Shown: positions 1 to 8,915, counted from the first letter of the stretch. The stretch is DNA of 64,000 nt from AC-32 sp963728765 (GCA_963728765.1 CAVSKX010000002.1:1-64000), one strand, 5' to 3'. The notes: generated from the sequence alone by a model not told the origin. Translations and numbers: made by a program.

Positions 1-753
1 CTCGCCAAGGTACGCCTTGCGCACCTGCTCGTTGGCGCGCAGGCTCTTGGCCTCCTCGGCGAGCGCCACGCGGCCGGTCTCGAGCACGTAGCCGCGGTCG
101 GCCGAGTCGAGCGCCATCAGCGCGTTCTGCTCGACTAGCAGGATCGTCGTTCCCTGCTCGTTGATCTCGTGGATGATCTCGAAGATCTTCTCGACGAAGA
201 TCGGCGCAAGCCCCATCGACGGTTCGTCGAGCATCAGCAGCTTCGGCCGCGCCATCAGCGCGCGCCCGATCGCGCACATCTGCTGCTCGCCGCCCGACAG
301 CGTCCCGGCCTTCTGGTGCTTCCGCTCGGCGAGCCGGGGGAAGAGCCCGTAGACGCGGTCGAGGTCCTCGCGGATCCCGCTCCGGTCGCTGCGCTGGAAC
401 GCGCCCATCTCGAGGTTCTCCAGCACCGACATGTGCGGAAACAGGCGCCGCCCCTCGGGCGACTGCGAGATCCCCATGCCGACGATCTCGTGCGGCGGCC
501 GGCGGGTGATGTCCTTCCCGCGGAAGGTGATCGAGCCCTCGCGCGGCTGGTTAAGCCCGTTGATCGACCGCAGAGTCGTCGACTTGCCGGCGCCGTTCGC
601 GCCGATCAGCGTCACGATCTCGCCCTCGCGCACGTCGAGCGAGATTCCCTTCAGCGCCTCGATCGTGCCGTAGAAGGTGTGGATGCCCTCGACCTTGAGG
701 ACGACCTCGCGGTCCGTGCGCCCCCGGGTCTCGCTCTGCGCCTCTGCGCTCAA
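1..753 (-). CDS. livF: Branched-chain amino-acid ABC transporter ATP-binding protein LivF (3' edge cut)
   Basis: One of the two cytoplasmic ATPases that power LivHM-type uptake of branched-chain or related amino acids. The minus-strand reading shows a Walker A GANGAGKST, the ABC signature LSGGEQQ and a Walker B LLMLDEPS, and ends in YLGE at the window edge, so only the stop codon is missing. TTG at 753 is chosen as start: it overlaps the livG stop (cat-TTGA), has GGAAAGG upstream, and no ATG is in frame before the conserved domain. The N-terminus is about 13 residues longer than usual. It is the last gene of livKHMGF. Confidence 0.93.
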   Translation of the reverse strand, partial: MSAEAQSETRGRTDREVVLKVEGIHTFYGTIEALKGISLDVREGEIVTLIGANGAGKSTTLRSINGLNQPREGSITFRGKDITRRPPHEIVGMGISQSPEGRRLFPHMSVLENLEMGAFQRSDRSGIREDLDRVYGLFPRLAERKHQKAGTLSGGEQQMCAIGRALMARPKLLMLDEPSMGLAPIFVEKIFEIIHEINEQGTTILLVEQNALMALDSADRGYVLETGRVALAEEAKSLRANEQVRKAYLGE

Positions 754-1547
754 TGGGTCGCCGCCTTTCCGAGGTAGGCCTCGATCACGCGCTCGTCCTT
801 CTGGATCGCGTGCGGCTCCCCCTCGGCGATCTTCTCGCCGTAGTCGAGCACTGTCACACGGTCCGAGATGCTCATCACGACCTTCATGTCGTGCTCGATC
901 AGGAGAACCGCGATCGGCCGCTCCTCACGCAGCGTCGAGACGAAGTTCATGAAGGTGACGGTCTCCTGCGGGTTCATGCCCGCCGTGGGCTCGTCGAGCA
1001 GCAGCAGCTTCGGCTCCGTTGCGAGCGCACGCGCGACCTCGAGCCGGCGCTGGTCGCCGTAGGCGAGCGACTCTGCGAGCTCGTCATCGACCCCGCGGAG
1101 GCCCGAGAAACGCAGCAGCTCCCGCGCCCGCTCCTCCGCCTCGCGCTCCTCGCGGCGCACGCGGGGGAGGCTGAGGACCGAGCCGATGATGCCGCCCTTG
1201 AGGCGCGAGTGCATCCCGACGAGCACGTTCTCGAGCGCGGTCATCTGCGGGAAGAGCCGGATGTTCTGGAAGGTGCGGCCGACGCCGAGCTTCGTGATCG
1301 CGTGCGGGGGCTTGTCCGTCACATCGACGCCGTCGAACGTGATCACGCCGTCGGTCGGCTTGTAGAGGCCGGTGAGCATGTTGAAGAACGTCGTCTTGCC
1401 GGCGCCGTTCGGGCCGATGAGGCTGACGATCGCGCGGTTCGGGATCGTGAACGTGAGGTCGTTGACGGCGATCAGGCCGCCGAACTCCTTCCGCACGTCC
1501 TGCGCAACGAGGAGATCCCAGTCGGTGGAGGCGTTCTGCTCGCTCAT
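750..1547 (-). CDS. livG: Branched-chain amino-acid ABC transporter ATP-binding protein LivG
   Basis: Second ATPase of the Liv importer, 265 residues. Walker A is GPNGAGKTT; it has the LivG-type GVGRTFQNIRLFPQMT stretch, the signature region AYGDQRRLEVARAL (a weak form of LSGGQ, normal for LivG) and Walker B LLLLDEPTAGMN, followed by the switch His in IEHDMKVV. ATG at 1547 overlaps the livM stop (ATGA), so translation is probably coupled. A longer reading upstream to 2063 only reads through livM out of frame. Confidence 0.95.
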   Translation of the reverse strand: MSEQNASTDWDLLVAQDVRKEFGGLIAVNDLTFTIPNRAIVSLIGPNGAGKTTFFNMLTGLYKPTDGVITFDGVDVTDKPPHAITKLGVGRTFQNIRLFPQMTALENVLVGMHSRLKGGIIGSVLSLPRVRREEREAEERARELLRFSGLRGVDDELAESLAYGDQRRLEVARALATEPKLLLLDEPTAGMNPQETVTFMNFVSTLREERPIAVLLIEHDMKVVMSISDRVTVLDYGEKIAEGEPHAIQKDERVIEAYLGKAATH

Positions 1548-2881
1548 CCGTGCGGCACGCCCCCGCCGCCACGCTCGTCCGCGCCGCGCATCTCGTACAG
1601 CGGCTCGTCCAGCGGCCCGAGACCGCCTTCCTCGATCTCGCGTTTGCGCCGCGCCTCCGGAATGAGGCCCTGCGGGCGGAACATCATCATCAGCACGATG
1701 ATCACGCCATAGATCCCGAACTGGTACTTGGCGACCTCGATCTGGTGGCTCGCGGGGAAGATGTTGTCGTTGAGCCAGGTCCCGATGTTCGCCAGACCCT
1801 CGACGTTCAGCCACGCGAGGATGCCGCCCGCGACCACCACACCCCAGATCGAGCCCATGCCGCCGAGGATCACCATGCAGAGCAGGAAGACGGAGATGTT
1901 GAAGCTGAACTGGCTCGGGAACGCGCCCGCGTTGAAGCTCGCGATGTACGCGCCGGCCGCACCGCCGAAGAAGGCGCCGATCGCATAGGCCCAGGTCTTC
2001 GTCCGCATCAGCGGGATGCCCATCGCGCCGGCGGCGGTCTCGTCCTCGCGGATCGCAATCCACGCGCGGCCGAGGCGCGAGTCGCGCAGCTGGATGCAGG
2101 CGACGATTGTGAGGATCAACAGCAGGATGGCGGTCCAGTAGAAGAGCCGGTCGGCGTTGAACTGCTGCGCGTACGCCGAGGGCAGGCCGACCGAGTCGTG
2201 CAGCGAGTTGCCGAACCCCGGCGAGTCGATCGGGCTGATGCCGAAGGTGCCGTGCGTGAGGTCGAAGCCGTGCAGGCTGTCGGCGTTGCGCACGAACTGC
2301 GGGATGATCTCGCCGAACCCCAACGTCACGATCGCGAGGTAGTCACCGCGCAGGCGCAGGGTCGGCAGGCCGATCAGGATCCCGCCGAGCGCGGTGAGCA
2401 GGGCGGCGAGGATCAAGACCAGCCAGACCGAGATGTGGATCCCGCGGGCGTCGTGGGTGACCCCGACCGAGCCGAAGTGGAACTTCACCTGCTGGAACTG
2501 GCCCGAGGCGAGCCAACCCGCGCTGTAGGCGCCAATGGCGTAGAACGCGACGTAGCCGAGGTCGAGCAGGCCACAGTAGCCGACGACCACATTCAGGCCG
2601 ACGGCCATCATCGTGAAGACGATGATCGTCACCGCCGAGCGGACCGACGGGAACGAGTAGATCAGCGGCACGTTCCCCGACGGCAGGCTCGAGAGGTAGT
2701 ACGGGTAGGCAACGGCGACGATCAGCACGAGGAGCGCCGGCCCGAAGCGCCGGACCGGGCCGGGCAGCCGGTACCACCCGCGGCGGAGGGTGGCGCGGGC
2801 CGCGTCGAGGCCGCTGCGGTGCGCCGCCTGTGAGCGGTAGGAGCGCATCTTGGCGCGCGTGGTGTCGCGGCGCCGCGGCAC
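1544..2881 (-). CDS. livM: Branched-chain amino-acid ABC transporter permease LivM
   Basis: Membrane permease subunit, about 445 residues, with the LivM hallmark GLNVVVGYCGLLDLGYVAFYAIGAY and about ten hydrophobic helices. It ends with a hydrophilic tail (EARRKREIEEGG), longer than the usual family end. GTG at 2881 is chosen because it shares a base with the livH stop (TAGTG) and has GGAGGG six bases upstream; ATG at 2848 (434 residues) is the alternative. The first 40 residues are Arg-rich and precede the first helix. Confidence 0.9.
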   Translation of the reverse strand: MPRRRDTTRAKMRSYRSQAAHRSGLDAARATLRRGWYRLPGPVRRFGPALLVLIVAVAYPYYLSSLPSGNVPLIYSFPSVRSAVTIIVFTMMAVGLNVVVGYCGLLDLGYVAFYAIGAYSAGWLASGQFQQVKFHFGSVGVTHDARGIHISVWLVLILAALLTALGGILIGLPTLRLRGDYLAIVTLGFGEIIPQFVRNADSLHGFDLTHGTFGISPIDSPGFGNSLHDSVGLPSAYAQQFNADRLFYWTAILLLILTIVACIQLRDSRLGRAWIAIREDETAAGAMGIPLMRTKTWAYAIGAFFGGAAGAYIASFNAGAFPSQFSFNISVFLLCMVILGGMGSIWGVVVAGGILAWLNVEGLANIGTWLNDNIFPASHQIEVAKYQFGIYGVIIVLMMMFRPQGLIPEARRKREIEEGGLGPLDEPLYEMRGADERGGGGVPHG

Positions 2882-3999
2882 TACGCGCCCTCCGGCGTCC
2901 GTTCGCCGAGGAGGCCCTCGGGCCGGAAGACCAGGATCGCGATCAGGATCCCGAAGACGATCGAGCGGGTCCAGTCGCTTCCCGGCGCCCACAGGAACGG
3001 CCCCTCGTTGAAGGCCTGAATCATCCCGATGATCACCGAGCCGAGAACCGCTCCCATCAGGTTGCCAATCCCGCCGAGGACCGCCGCCGTGAACGCGATC
3101 AGGCCGAGCTCGAAACCGGTGTCATAGCGCACGTTGAACTCGATCAGGAACAGCACCGCGCCGATGCCGGCGAGCCCGCCCGCGAGCAGGAAGGTGAACG
3201 AGATCGTCCGGTTGACGTTGATCCCCATCATGGCCGAGGCCTCGGGGTCCTGGGCGGTCGCGCGCATCGCCTTGCCCTGGCGCGTGTTCCGGACCAGGTA
3301 GGTCAGCACCAGCAGCACGGGGACGGTCACCAGGATCACGAACAGCGCCTCCCAGGTGTAGTGCACTCCGCCGATCTCGAAGACGTCTCGTTCGGAGATC
3401 AGCTGCGGAATGCTGCGGAAGTTCACGTCGAATACCGCGAGTGAGATGTTCTGGACGATGAAGGACATCCCGACCGCGGTGATCAGCACCGCCAGCCGCG
3501 GCGCGTTGCGCAACCTCCGGTACGCAACGAGCTCGATGCCCGCGTTGACGGCAGCGCCGAAGGCCATCGCGATCAGGAAGACCGCACCGAGCCCAAGCAC
3601 GATCGCGGCAGTCCCGGAGGTCTCGTCCAGGTGGAACCGGTTCGCGATCAGGCTGGCCATGAAGAGGCCCGTGAGCGCGAACACGTCGCCGTGCGCGAAG
3701 TTGATCAGCTGCAGGATCCCGTAGACGAGCGTGTAGCCGAGGGCTACGAGCGCGTAGACCGAGCCCTGCGTCAGGCCGATCAGGAAGATCGTGAAGAAGT
3801 CGTTCGGGTTGTGGACGAGGCAGTACCCGAGCCACACGAACAGCAGCGCGACGAAGCCCAGGCCGATGATCGACAGCGCCGCAGGCCGCCGACGTCGTCG
3901 AACCCTGGCGCGGGGCGAGGGCTCCTCGGTGCGAGCTTCGACAGCGATCCTCGGGATACTAGAACGACGGAGGAGGGTGTCTCCACCCTCCTCCGTCAC
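2881..3999 (-). CDS. livH: Branched-chain amino-acid ABC transporter permease LivH
   Basis: Permease partner of LivM, 372 residues, with the LivH motif GYTLVYGILQLINFAHGDVFALTG near residue 90 and the typical GLAGIGAVLFLIE and AAVLGGIGNLMGAVLGS blocks. GTG at 3999 is the only usable in-frame start before the first helix. It places the 5' coding region across a perfect hairpin (3968-3995) that looks like a terminator behind livK, so start assignment and expression of this gene are linked to that structure. The last base of the stop codon is shared with the livM start. Confidence 0.9.
   Translation of the reverse strand: MTEEGGDTLLRRSSIPRIAVEARTEEPSPRARVRRRRRPAALSIIGLGFVALLFVWLGYCLVHNPNDFFTIFLIGLTQGSVYALVALGYTLVYGILQLINFAHGDVFALTGLFMASLIANRFHLDETSGTAAIVLGLGAVFLIAMAFGAAVNAGIELVAYRRLRNAPRLAVLITAVGMSFIVQNISLAVFDVNFRSIPQLISERDVFEIGGVHYTWEALFVILVTVPVLLVLTYLVRNTRQGKAMRATAQDPEASAMMGINVNRTISFTFLLAGGLAGIGAVLFLIEFNVRYDTGFELGLIAFTAAVLGGIGNLMGAVLGSVIIGMIQAFNEGPFLWAPGSDWTRSIVFGILIAILVFRPEGLLGERTPEGA
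3968..3995 (-). terminator. Hairpin between livK and livH, possible partial terminator
   Basis: A perfect 12-bp stem (CGGAGGAGGGTG with its complement) and a 4-base loop lie 26 bases after the livK stop. They are followed on the transcribed strand by the weakly T-rich TCGTTCTAGT. Such hairpins are commonly used to give more binding protein than permease from one operon; that role is inferred here. Confidence 0.5.
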
Positions 4000-4021
4000 A
4001 TCGGATCGGTGGACCCGCTTC

Positions 4022-5419
4022 CTAGCCGGAAGCCTCCTTCCGCGCCGCCTCGACCAGCTTCGGGTCGGGCGAGGTGGTCAGGAGCGTGTTCAGGTGGTTC
4101 GTGCCGTTGTAGATCGTGAACAGCACGGCCGCACCCTTGGCGCCGGTCAGGTCACCGTTCTTGTTGAACGAGAAGCTCCCGATGAGCCCGTCGTTCACCT
4201 TGGTCGCGTAGACCTTGTCGATCACGTCGGCGCGTGAGCCGTCCGACTTCTCGATCGCGTTCAGCAGCACCTGCGCTGCCTGAGCGCCGAGGATCGCGTA
4301 CGGATCGACCGCCTTGCCGCCCAGCTCCGACTTGAAGCCGTCGATGAACGTCTTGGCCGCGCCGGTGTACTTGTCGATGCCCACACCGGCGACGCTGAAG
4401 AACGCGCCCTTCGCGTTGGGCGTTCCACCCTCTGCCCGGTCGAAGATGGCGTCGGTCGTGAAGCCGTCCGGCAGCATCATCATCACGCCCTGGCCGGCCT
4501 TCGACGCGTTCGGCCCGAGCACCGCGACCTTGTCGTTGATCAGCTGGCCGCTGTTCTCGTCGATCAGGCCGCCGATGAAGATCGCGTCGGGGTTCTGGTT
4601 CTTGATCGTCGTGAAGAGGGCCTTGAAGTTCGACTGCTTCGGGTCGTAGGCGGTGAAGCCCGTGACCGTCATTCCGGCCGCCTTCGCCGCGCCGGCGAAG
4701 TTCTTCGCGACGCCGAGGCCGTAGGCCTCCTTGTCGTTCAGCACCGAGACGCGCTTGACGCCTCTGGTCGCGAGGAACTTGGCGTCGACAGCGCCCTGGT
4801 TCGGGTCACTCGGCGCCACCCGGGCGTAGGTGCGCTTGCCGCTCGGGTAGTACTTCTCCGGCTCGTCACCCGAGCACGGCTCCGTCAGGCAGCCGTACGT
4901 GTTGGCGGGCGAGAGGAGCAGCAGCCCGCCGCCCGGGGCCTGGTTCAGCACCGGGATCGCGATCGCCGCACACCCGGAGTTGAACGTGCCGACCACCCCG
5001 AGCAGCTTGCTGTTCGACGCGTACGCGTGCGCGTTCGCGCTGCACTTGTCCGGGTCCCACTTGCCGAGCTGGGCGGTCGAGTCGTCGCAGTCCTGGTAGG
5101 CGATGTTGAAGTCGCCGGCCTTCCAGTCCTGCTGGTCGAGGACGTAGGCGATCGCCTTCGCCATTTGCACAGTCTGAGTTCGCGAGCCGCCCTGCTTCGG
5201 CAGGTCGGACGCGATCAGGTAGTCGGGGTCGCCCGAGCCCTTGTACTGCAGGGGACCGCACGACGACGCGGGCAGGGCCGACACATTGCCGCCGCCGCCG
5301 CCGCCGCCGGTGGTCCCGCCGCCGCCGCCCTCGTTGCCTCCGCCGCCGCAACCAGCCGCCATCAGGGCCAGCGCGCCGACGAACGAGAGGAGCAGTCCAA
5401 TCGAAACGCGTTTCCTCAC
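4022..5419 (-). CDS. livK: Branched-chain amino-acid ABC transporter substrate-binding lipoprotein LivK
   Basis: Extracytoplasmic binding protein, 465 residues, type I periplasmic-binding (ANF-receptor-like) fold. It starts with VRKR, a hydrophobic stretch and a lipobox ending ALMAAGC, then a Gly-rich low-complexity tether of about 20 residues before the folded domain. GTG at 5419 is chosen because GGAGGAGGAA stands about seven bases upstream; a longer reading to 5515 adds an implausible polar leader. Several cysteines are present (CGPLQ, YQDCDD, DKCSAN, FNSGCA, YGCLTEPCSG), unusual for this family and perhaps forming disulfides. It is the first gene of the operon. Confidence 0.92.
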   Translation of the reverse strand: MRKRVSIGLLLSFVGALALMAAGCGGGGNEGGGGGTTGGGGGGGNVSALPASSCGPLQYKGSGDPDYLIASDLPKQGGSRTQTVQMAKAIAYVLDQQDWKAGDFNIAYQDCDDSTAQLGKWDPDKCSANAHAYASNSKLLGVVGTFNSGCAAIAIPVLNQAPGGGLLLLSPANTYGCLTEPCSGDEPEKYYPSGKRTYARVAPSDPNQGAVDAKFLATRGVKRVSVLNDKEAYGLGVAKNFAGAAKAAGMTVTGFTAYDPKQSNFKALFTTIKNQNPDAIFIGGLIDENSGQLINDKVAVLGPNASKAGQGVMMMLPDGFTTDAIFDRAEGGTPNAKGAFFSVAGVGIDKYTGAAKTFIDGFKSELGGKAVDPYAILGAQAAQVLLNAIEKSDGSRADVIDKVYATKVNDGLIGSFSFNKNGDLTGAKGAAVLFTIYNGTNHLNTLLTTSPDPKLVEAARKEASG

Positions 5420-5556
5420 TCTTCCTCCTCCGTCGCCCGTAGTCCGTGTCGCGAAGCTCCCGCCTGAACGCGGCTTCGTGGCGGGAAGTATCGAGGCATC
5501 GGCGGACGCCCGCAACTTTCAGGGGATGCGCGCTGCGGCGGTTACTCTTGGAGCGC

Positions 5557-5642
5557 GCCGAAGTGGCGGAACTGGCAGACGCGCCGGACTCAAAATCCGG
5601 TGGGCCGAGAGGCCCGTGTGGGTTCGATTCCCACCTTCGGCA
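5557..5642 (+). tRNA. tRNA-Leu (anticodon CAA)
   Basis: Acceptor arms GCCGAAG and CTTCGGC pair perfectly. The anticodon stem CCGGA/TCCGG encloses the loop CTCAAAA, giving anticodon CAA. A long variable arm (GGGCCGAGAGGCCC) marks a class II tRNA, and the T loop GGTTCGATTCC is canonical. CCA is not encoded. It reads UUG codons, which this genome uses mainly as start codons. Confidence 0.95.
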
Positions 5643-5662
5643 CTCCCCCGTAGGATGCGCGC

Positions 5663-6688
5663 GTGAAGATCGGCGTCCTCACCGGCGGCGGAGACTGCCC
5701 GGGGCTCAATGCCGTCATCCGCGCCGTCTCGCGGCGGTTGTTCGCGCGCGAGCACGACGTCGTCGGCATCCGCGAGGGCTGGCGCGGGCTCATCGACGGC
5801 CGCTTCGAGCCGCTCGGGCCGCGCGAGGTTTCCGGCCTGCTCCCGCGCGGCGGCACGATCCTCGGCACCTCGCGGACGAACCCCTACCGAGTCGACGGGG
5901 GTGTCGACGCGGTCCTCGAGCACTTCCGCACCGAAGCGCTCGACGCACTCGTCGCGATCGGCGGAGAGGACACGCTCGGGGTCGGCGCACGGCTGTACGC
6001 CGAGCACGAGTTCCCGGTCGTCGGCGTGCCGAAGACGATCGACAACGACCTCTCCGCCACCGACTACACCTTCGGCTTCGACACCGCGGTCTTCATCTGC
6101 ACCGAGGCGATCGACCGACTGCACACCACCGCCGAGTCGCACAACCGCGTGATGGTCGTGGAGGTGATGGGCCGCCATACCGGCTGGATCGCGGTGATGA
6201 GCGGGATCGCCGGCGGCGCCGACATGATCCTGATCCCGGAGCAGCCGGTCTCGATCGAGGACGCGTGCAAGGAGATCCGCCGCCGCCACGACCGGGGGAA
6301 GGACTTCTCGATCGTCGTCGTCTCGGAGGGATACGAGCTCGAGGGCGCCGCGGACGAGGGCGAGGTGGACGAGTTCGGGCACGTCCGCCTCTCCGAGCGC
6401 GGCGTGGGCGCACAGCTCGCGAGCCAGATCGAAAAGCAGACCGGCTTCGAGACGCGGGTGACCGTGCTCGGCCACGTCCAGCGCGGCGGCTCCCCCACCC
6501 CGCGCGACCGCGTGCTGGCGACACGCTACGGCCTGAAGGCGGCCGACCTCGTGCACGACGGGAGCTTCGGCCGCATGGCGGCCCTCCACGGCGACAACAT
6601 CGTCGACGTCTCGCTCGAGGAGGCGACGGCCGAGCTGAAGCGCGTCCCCGACGGCTGGTTCGAGGTAGCGCGCGCCTTCTTCGGCTAA
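5663..6688 (+). CDS. pfp: 6-phosphofructokinase, likely pyrophosphate-dependent
   Basis: Phosphorylates fructose 6-phosphate in glycolysis. The 341-residue protein has GVLTGGGDCPGLNA (res. 4-17), the catalytic TIDND (125-129) and MGRHTGWIA. The donor-site residues are D103 in GGEDT and K124 in PKTIDND, where ATP-using E. coli PfkA has Gly at both places. Asp plus Lys is the established signature of PPi-dependent enzymes, which also work in the gluconeogenic direction. Start is GTG with AGGA upstream. Its stop overlaps the stop of the facing glycosyltransferase gene. Confidence 0.92.
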   Translation: MKIGVLTGGGDCPGLNAVIRAVSRRLFAREHDVVGIREGWRGLIDGRFEPLGPREVSGLLPRGGTILGTSRTNPYRVDGGVDAVLEHFRTEALDALVAIGGEDTLGVGARLYAEHEFPVVGVPKTIDNDLSATDYTFGFDTAVFICTEAIDRLHTTAESHNRVMVVEVMGRHTGWIAVMSGIAGGADMILIPEQPVSIEDACKEIRRRHDRGKDFSIVVVSEGYELEGAADEGEVDEFGHVRLSERGVGAQLASQIEKQTGFETRVTVLGHVQRGGSPTPRDRVLATRYGLKAADLVHDGSFGRMAALHGDNIVDVSLEEATAELKRVPDGWFEVARAFFG

Positions 6689-8139
6689 GCGGCTGGCGGG
6701 AGCCTGTAGATCGCGACCCACGGACCGTTGAGACCGTCCTGGTCCTCGGCGCGGTAGAAGACCCGCTTCAGCTTCCGGACGTTCTCGTAGAAGCGCGCCT
6801 CGAACGGGTAGTGCTCGCGCGCGGCGAGGACCCGGTCCGCCACCGCGCCGGTGACGATCACATAGCGCACGTCCTGGAGCCGCATGCGTGAGAGGTTGCG
6901 GTCGGGATCCGGGTGGTCCTCGCTCGGCAGCGGCAGGTCGAGCTTGACGATGCGGTAGCCGGTGAACGGCGGCAGCGACGGGTCGACCGCGAGGCGCGTG
7001 TCGGGCTTCACGTGCCGATCGACCCAGTGCCGTGCGACTACGCGGGTGTCGGTGCGCGTGAGCCGCACGTCGTCGCGGATCGTCCACGTGAGCGGCACGA
7101 CGAGCAGCAGCAGCGTCACGGGCGCAAGTGCACGCAGCCGGCCGGCCAGCGCGCCGAGCGCAGGGACGAGCGGGAGCACGTAGCGGTCGAAATGGGCGCC
7201 GAGCGTGCAAAGGTCGAGGAAGTAGACGAGCACGAACGACGCGAGGATCAGGTCGCTGCGCTCCCGCCGAACGAGCGCCACGACGAGTCCGACCACGCAC
7301 ACGAGCAGCGCCGGGCCGAGGCCCTCCCAGAGCCGGTCGGCGAACGCGATCGGCGCAATATGGTCGTGCTCGAAGCCGAGCCAGCCTTTCCGCGAGAGCT
7401 CCTGGACGTCGTACGCCCGTCTCAGCGCGCTCCCGAAGTGCACGAAGAAGTACGGGCTCGTCGCAGCGAATGCCGCCGCGGCGGCGGCGCAGCCGATCGC
7501 AAGCCGCCGCCACTGCCCCCAGGCCGCGACCACGAGCGGGACGATCAGCCAGACCCCCGGGTACTTGAAGCTCGTCGCGAGCCCGACTGCCAGGCCGGCG
7601 AGCTCGATCCGGCCCGTTACGAGCAGCGTCAGAGCGACCGCGACCCCGAGGGTCAACGGCACGTCGGTCACGGCCATGCGCGAGTAGGCGACGTGGGTCG
7701 TCTCGACGGCGACGCAGGCCGCCGCGACAGGGCCGGCGAGGCCACCGTACGAACGGCTCCCCAGCCACCAGGCCGCCGCCACGGAGCCGACCGCCAGCAC
7801 GATCACGACCAGACGCGCCGCGAGGTACGAAGGGTGCGCCTCCCAGGCCTGGAACGGCGCGAGCACGTACATCAGCAGCGACGGGTAGTCGAACCAATGC
7901 GGGTCCAGGCCGCCGCCGTGCGCCATGTGCCACGCGCGCGGGACGATGCTCTGCTCGTCGGGGCTGAAGAGGGCGAACGGGTGGGCGTAGTTGACGCCGA
8001 CGAGCCTCAGCGCGGCCGCGCCCGCGAGGATCGCGGCGAACGCGAGCTTCGGCCCGGCCCAGACCACCTCCGCGCGCCGGGTCTCCGGCGGCGCTTCGGG
8101 CTCAGACCTCGGGGGCGCTTCCGCCGACGAGCTCGGCAA
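6685..8139 (-). CDS. Membrane glycosyltransferase of the ArnT/PMT (GT39/83-like) superfamily
   Basis: A 484-residue polytopic protein: a short Pro/Glu-rich N-terminus, then about nine to ten hydrophobic helices and a soluble C-terminal domain. The acidic FSPDEQS in the first outside loop resembles the Asp-Glu motif of polyprenyl-phosphate-sugar-dependent mannosyltransferases. Acceptor and sugar cannot be told. Start TTG at 8139 overlaps the upstream gene by 38 bases; GTG at 8067 (460 residues, just before the first helix) is a reasonable alternative. Confidence 0.78.
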   Translation of the reverse strand: MPSSSAEAPPRSEPEAPPETRRAEVVWAGPKLAFAAILAGAAALRLVGVNYAHPFALFSPDEQSIVPRAWHMAHGGGLDPHWFDYPSLLMYVLAPFQAWEAHPSYLAARLVVIVLAVGSVAAAWWLGSRSYGGLAGPVAAACVAVETTHVAYSRMAVTDVPLTLGVAVALTLLVTGRIELAGLAVGLATSFKYPGVWLIVPLVVAAWGQWRRLAIGCAAAAAAFAATSPYFFVHFGSALRRAYDVQELSRKGWLGFEHDHIAPIAFADRLWEGLGPALLVCVVGLVVALVRRERSDLILASFVLVYFLDLCTLGAHFDRYVLPLVPALGALAGRLRALAPVTLLLLVVPLTWTIRDDVRLTRTDTRVVARHWVDRHVKPDTRLAVDPSLPPFTGYRIVKLDLPLPSEDHPDPDRNLSRMRLQDVRYVIVTGAVADRVLAAREHYPFEARFYENVRKLKRVFYRAEDQDGLNGPWVAIYRLPPAA

Positions 8140-8701
8140 CGTTCCCGGCGGGCACGATCACGGCGTCCATCCCGGCGCGCTCGAGCTCGGCCACCTCGTC
8201 GCGGCCGCGGACCGCGAGGTCCGCGATCGCGAGCTTTCCTGCCGGCACGTCCTGGAGGAGGTCGAGCGCGCGCTCCAGGGGGTCTTCGTCCTCCTCGTCA
8301 CCTGCGGCGAGCAGGAAGATCTCCGGGTCGAGCCGCTCGAGAACCTTCTCGAGCTCTTCCTCGTCGCGAACCTCGACCACGCACTCCAGGCCGAGCTCGA
8401 GCGCCTCGCGGTAGGCATGCTCGAGCTCCCCGTCCTCGTCGTCCAGCTCGGCGAACGCCAACACGCAGGCGTCGGCCTCCACCGCGTGCGCAAGCTCGGG
8501 CGAACCGTGGGGCCGCCAGAGCAACGGCAGGCTCGTGGCCTCCCGAACCTGGTGCACCGCCGCATGCAGCGCCAGCGCCTCGGCTCCCTGCTCCTCTGCT
8601 GCGCGCGCAGGTTCCGGGCCGTCGACCGGCACGACGACGGAGATGCCGTCGCCCTCGGAGATGGCCTGGCTGAAGTGGCGCGCCCCGGTCACGTCTCGCA
8701 A
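8102..8701 (-). CDS. Indole-3-glycerol-phosphate-synthase-like protein lacking the active site
   Basis: 199 residues, very acidic. The order of elements follows the TrpC TIM barrel: a start like GISVVVPVDG where TrpC has its EIKR strand, then AEEQGAEAL, LPLLWRP (TrpC: PLL-KDF), ALELGLECVVEVRDEEELEKVL (the best match to the family) and AGMDAVIVP at the end. The catalytic Glu and Lys residues, the NNR strand and the phosphate-binding SESG are absent, so it is unlikely to make indole-glycerol phosphate. Start TTG at 8701. Probably co-transcribed with the glycosyltransferase. Function unknown. Confidence 0.6.
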   Translation of the reverse strand: MRDVTGARHFSQAISEGDGISVVVPVDGPEPARAAEEQGAEALALHAAVHQVREATSLPLLWRPHGSPELAHAVEADACVLAFAELDDEDGELEHAYREALELGLECVVEVRDEEELEKVLERLDPEIFLLAAGDEEDEDPLERALDLLQDVPAGKLAIADLAVRGRDEVAELERAGMDAVIVPAGNVAELVGGSAPEV

Positions 8702-8860
8702 TTCTGGCGCAAACGGCGGCGCGCTCGCTGGCGCGGTGTATGTAGTTGAGCCGGGGGCCCCGGGCTCCAGGAAGACTCGACCCCGTGAGTCACCCCGAGG
8801 CGGGGAAAGCAGGGCTCTCCCGGCTCACTCAGTTGAGACGTGCGCGAAGGCCCGGCCAGG

Positions 8861-8878
8861 TTGACCAATTTGGGTCAA
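8861..8878. promoter_or_regulatory. Palindrome TTGACC-N6-GGTCAA upstream of the 8916 gene
   Basis: Perfect 6-bp arms, TTGACCaatttgGGTCAA, 37 bases before the GTG at 8916. A related element (TTGACCcagttgGGCCA on the minus strand) lies at 9626-9642. This could be an operator of an unknown regulator. The rest of 8702-8915 holds only short GC inverted repeats; I see no gene in it. Confidence 0.4.
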
Positions 8879-8915
8879 TGGGGAACCTCGGCGCCGGCTT
8901 CGGTGTAGCGATGAC

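Noticed and set aside
1..5419. Horizontal transfer of the first Liv operon
   Set aside because: Base composition, start-codon use and gene spacing match the neighbouring housekeeping genes.
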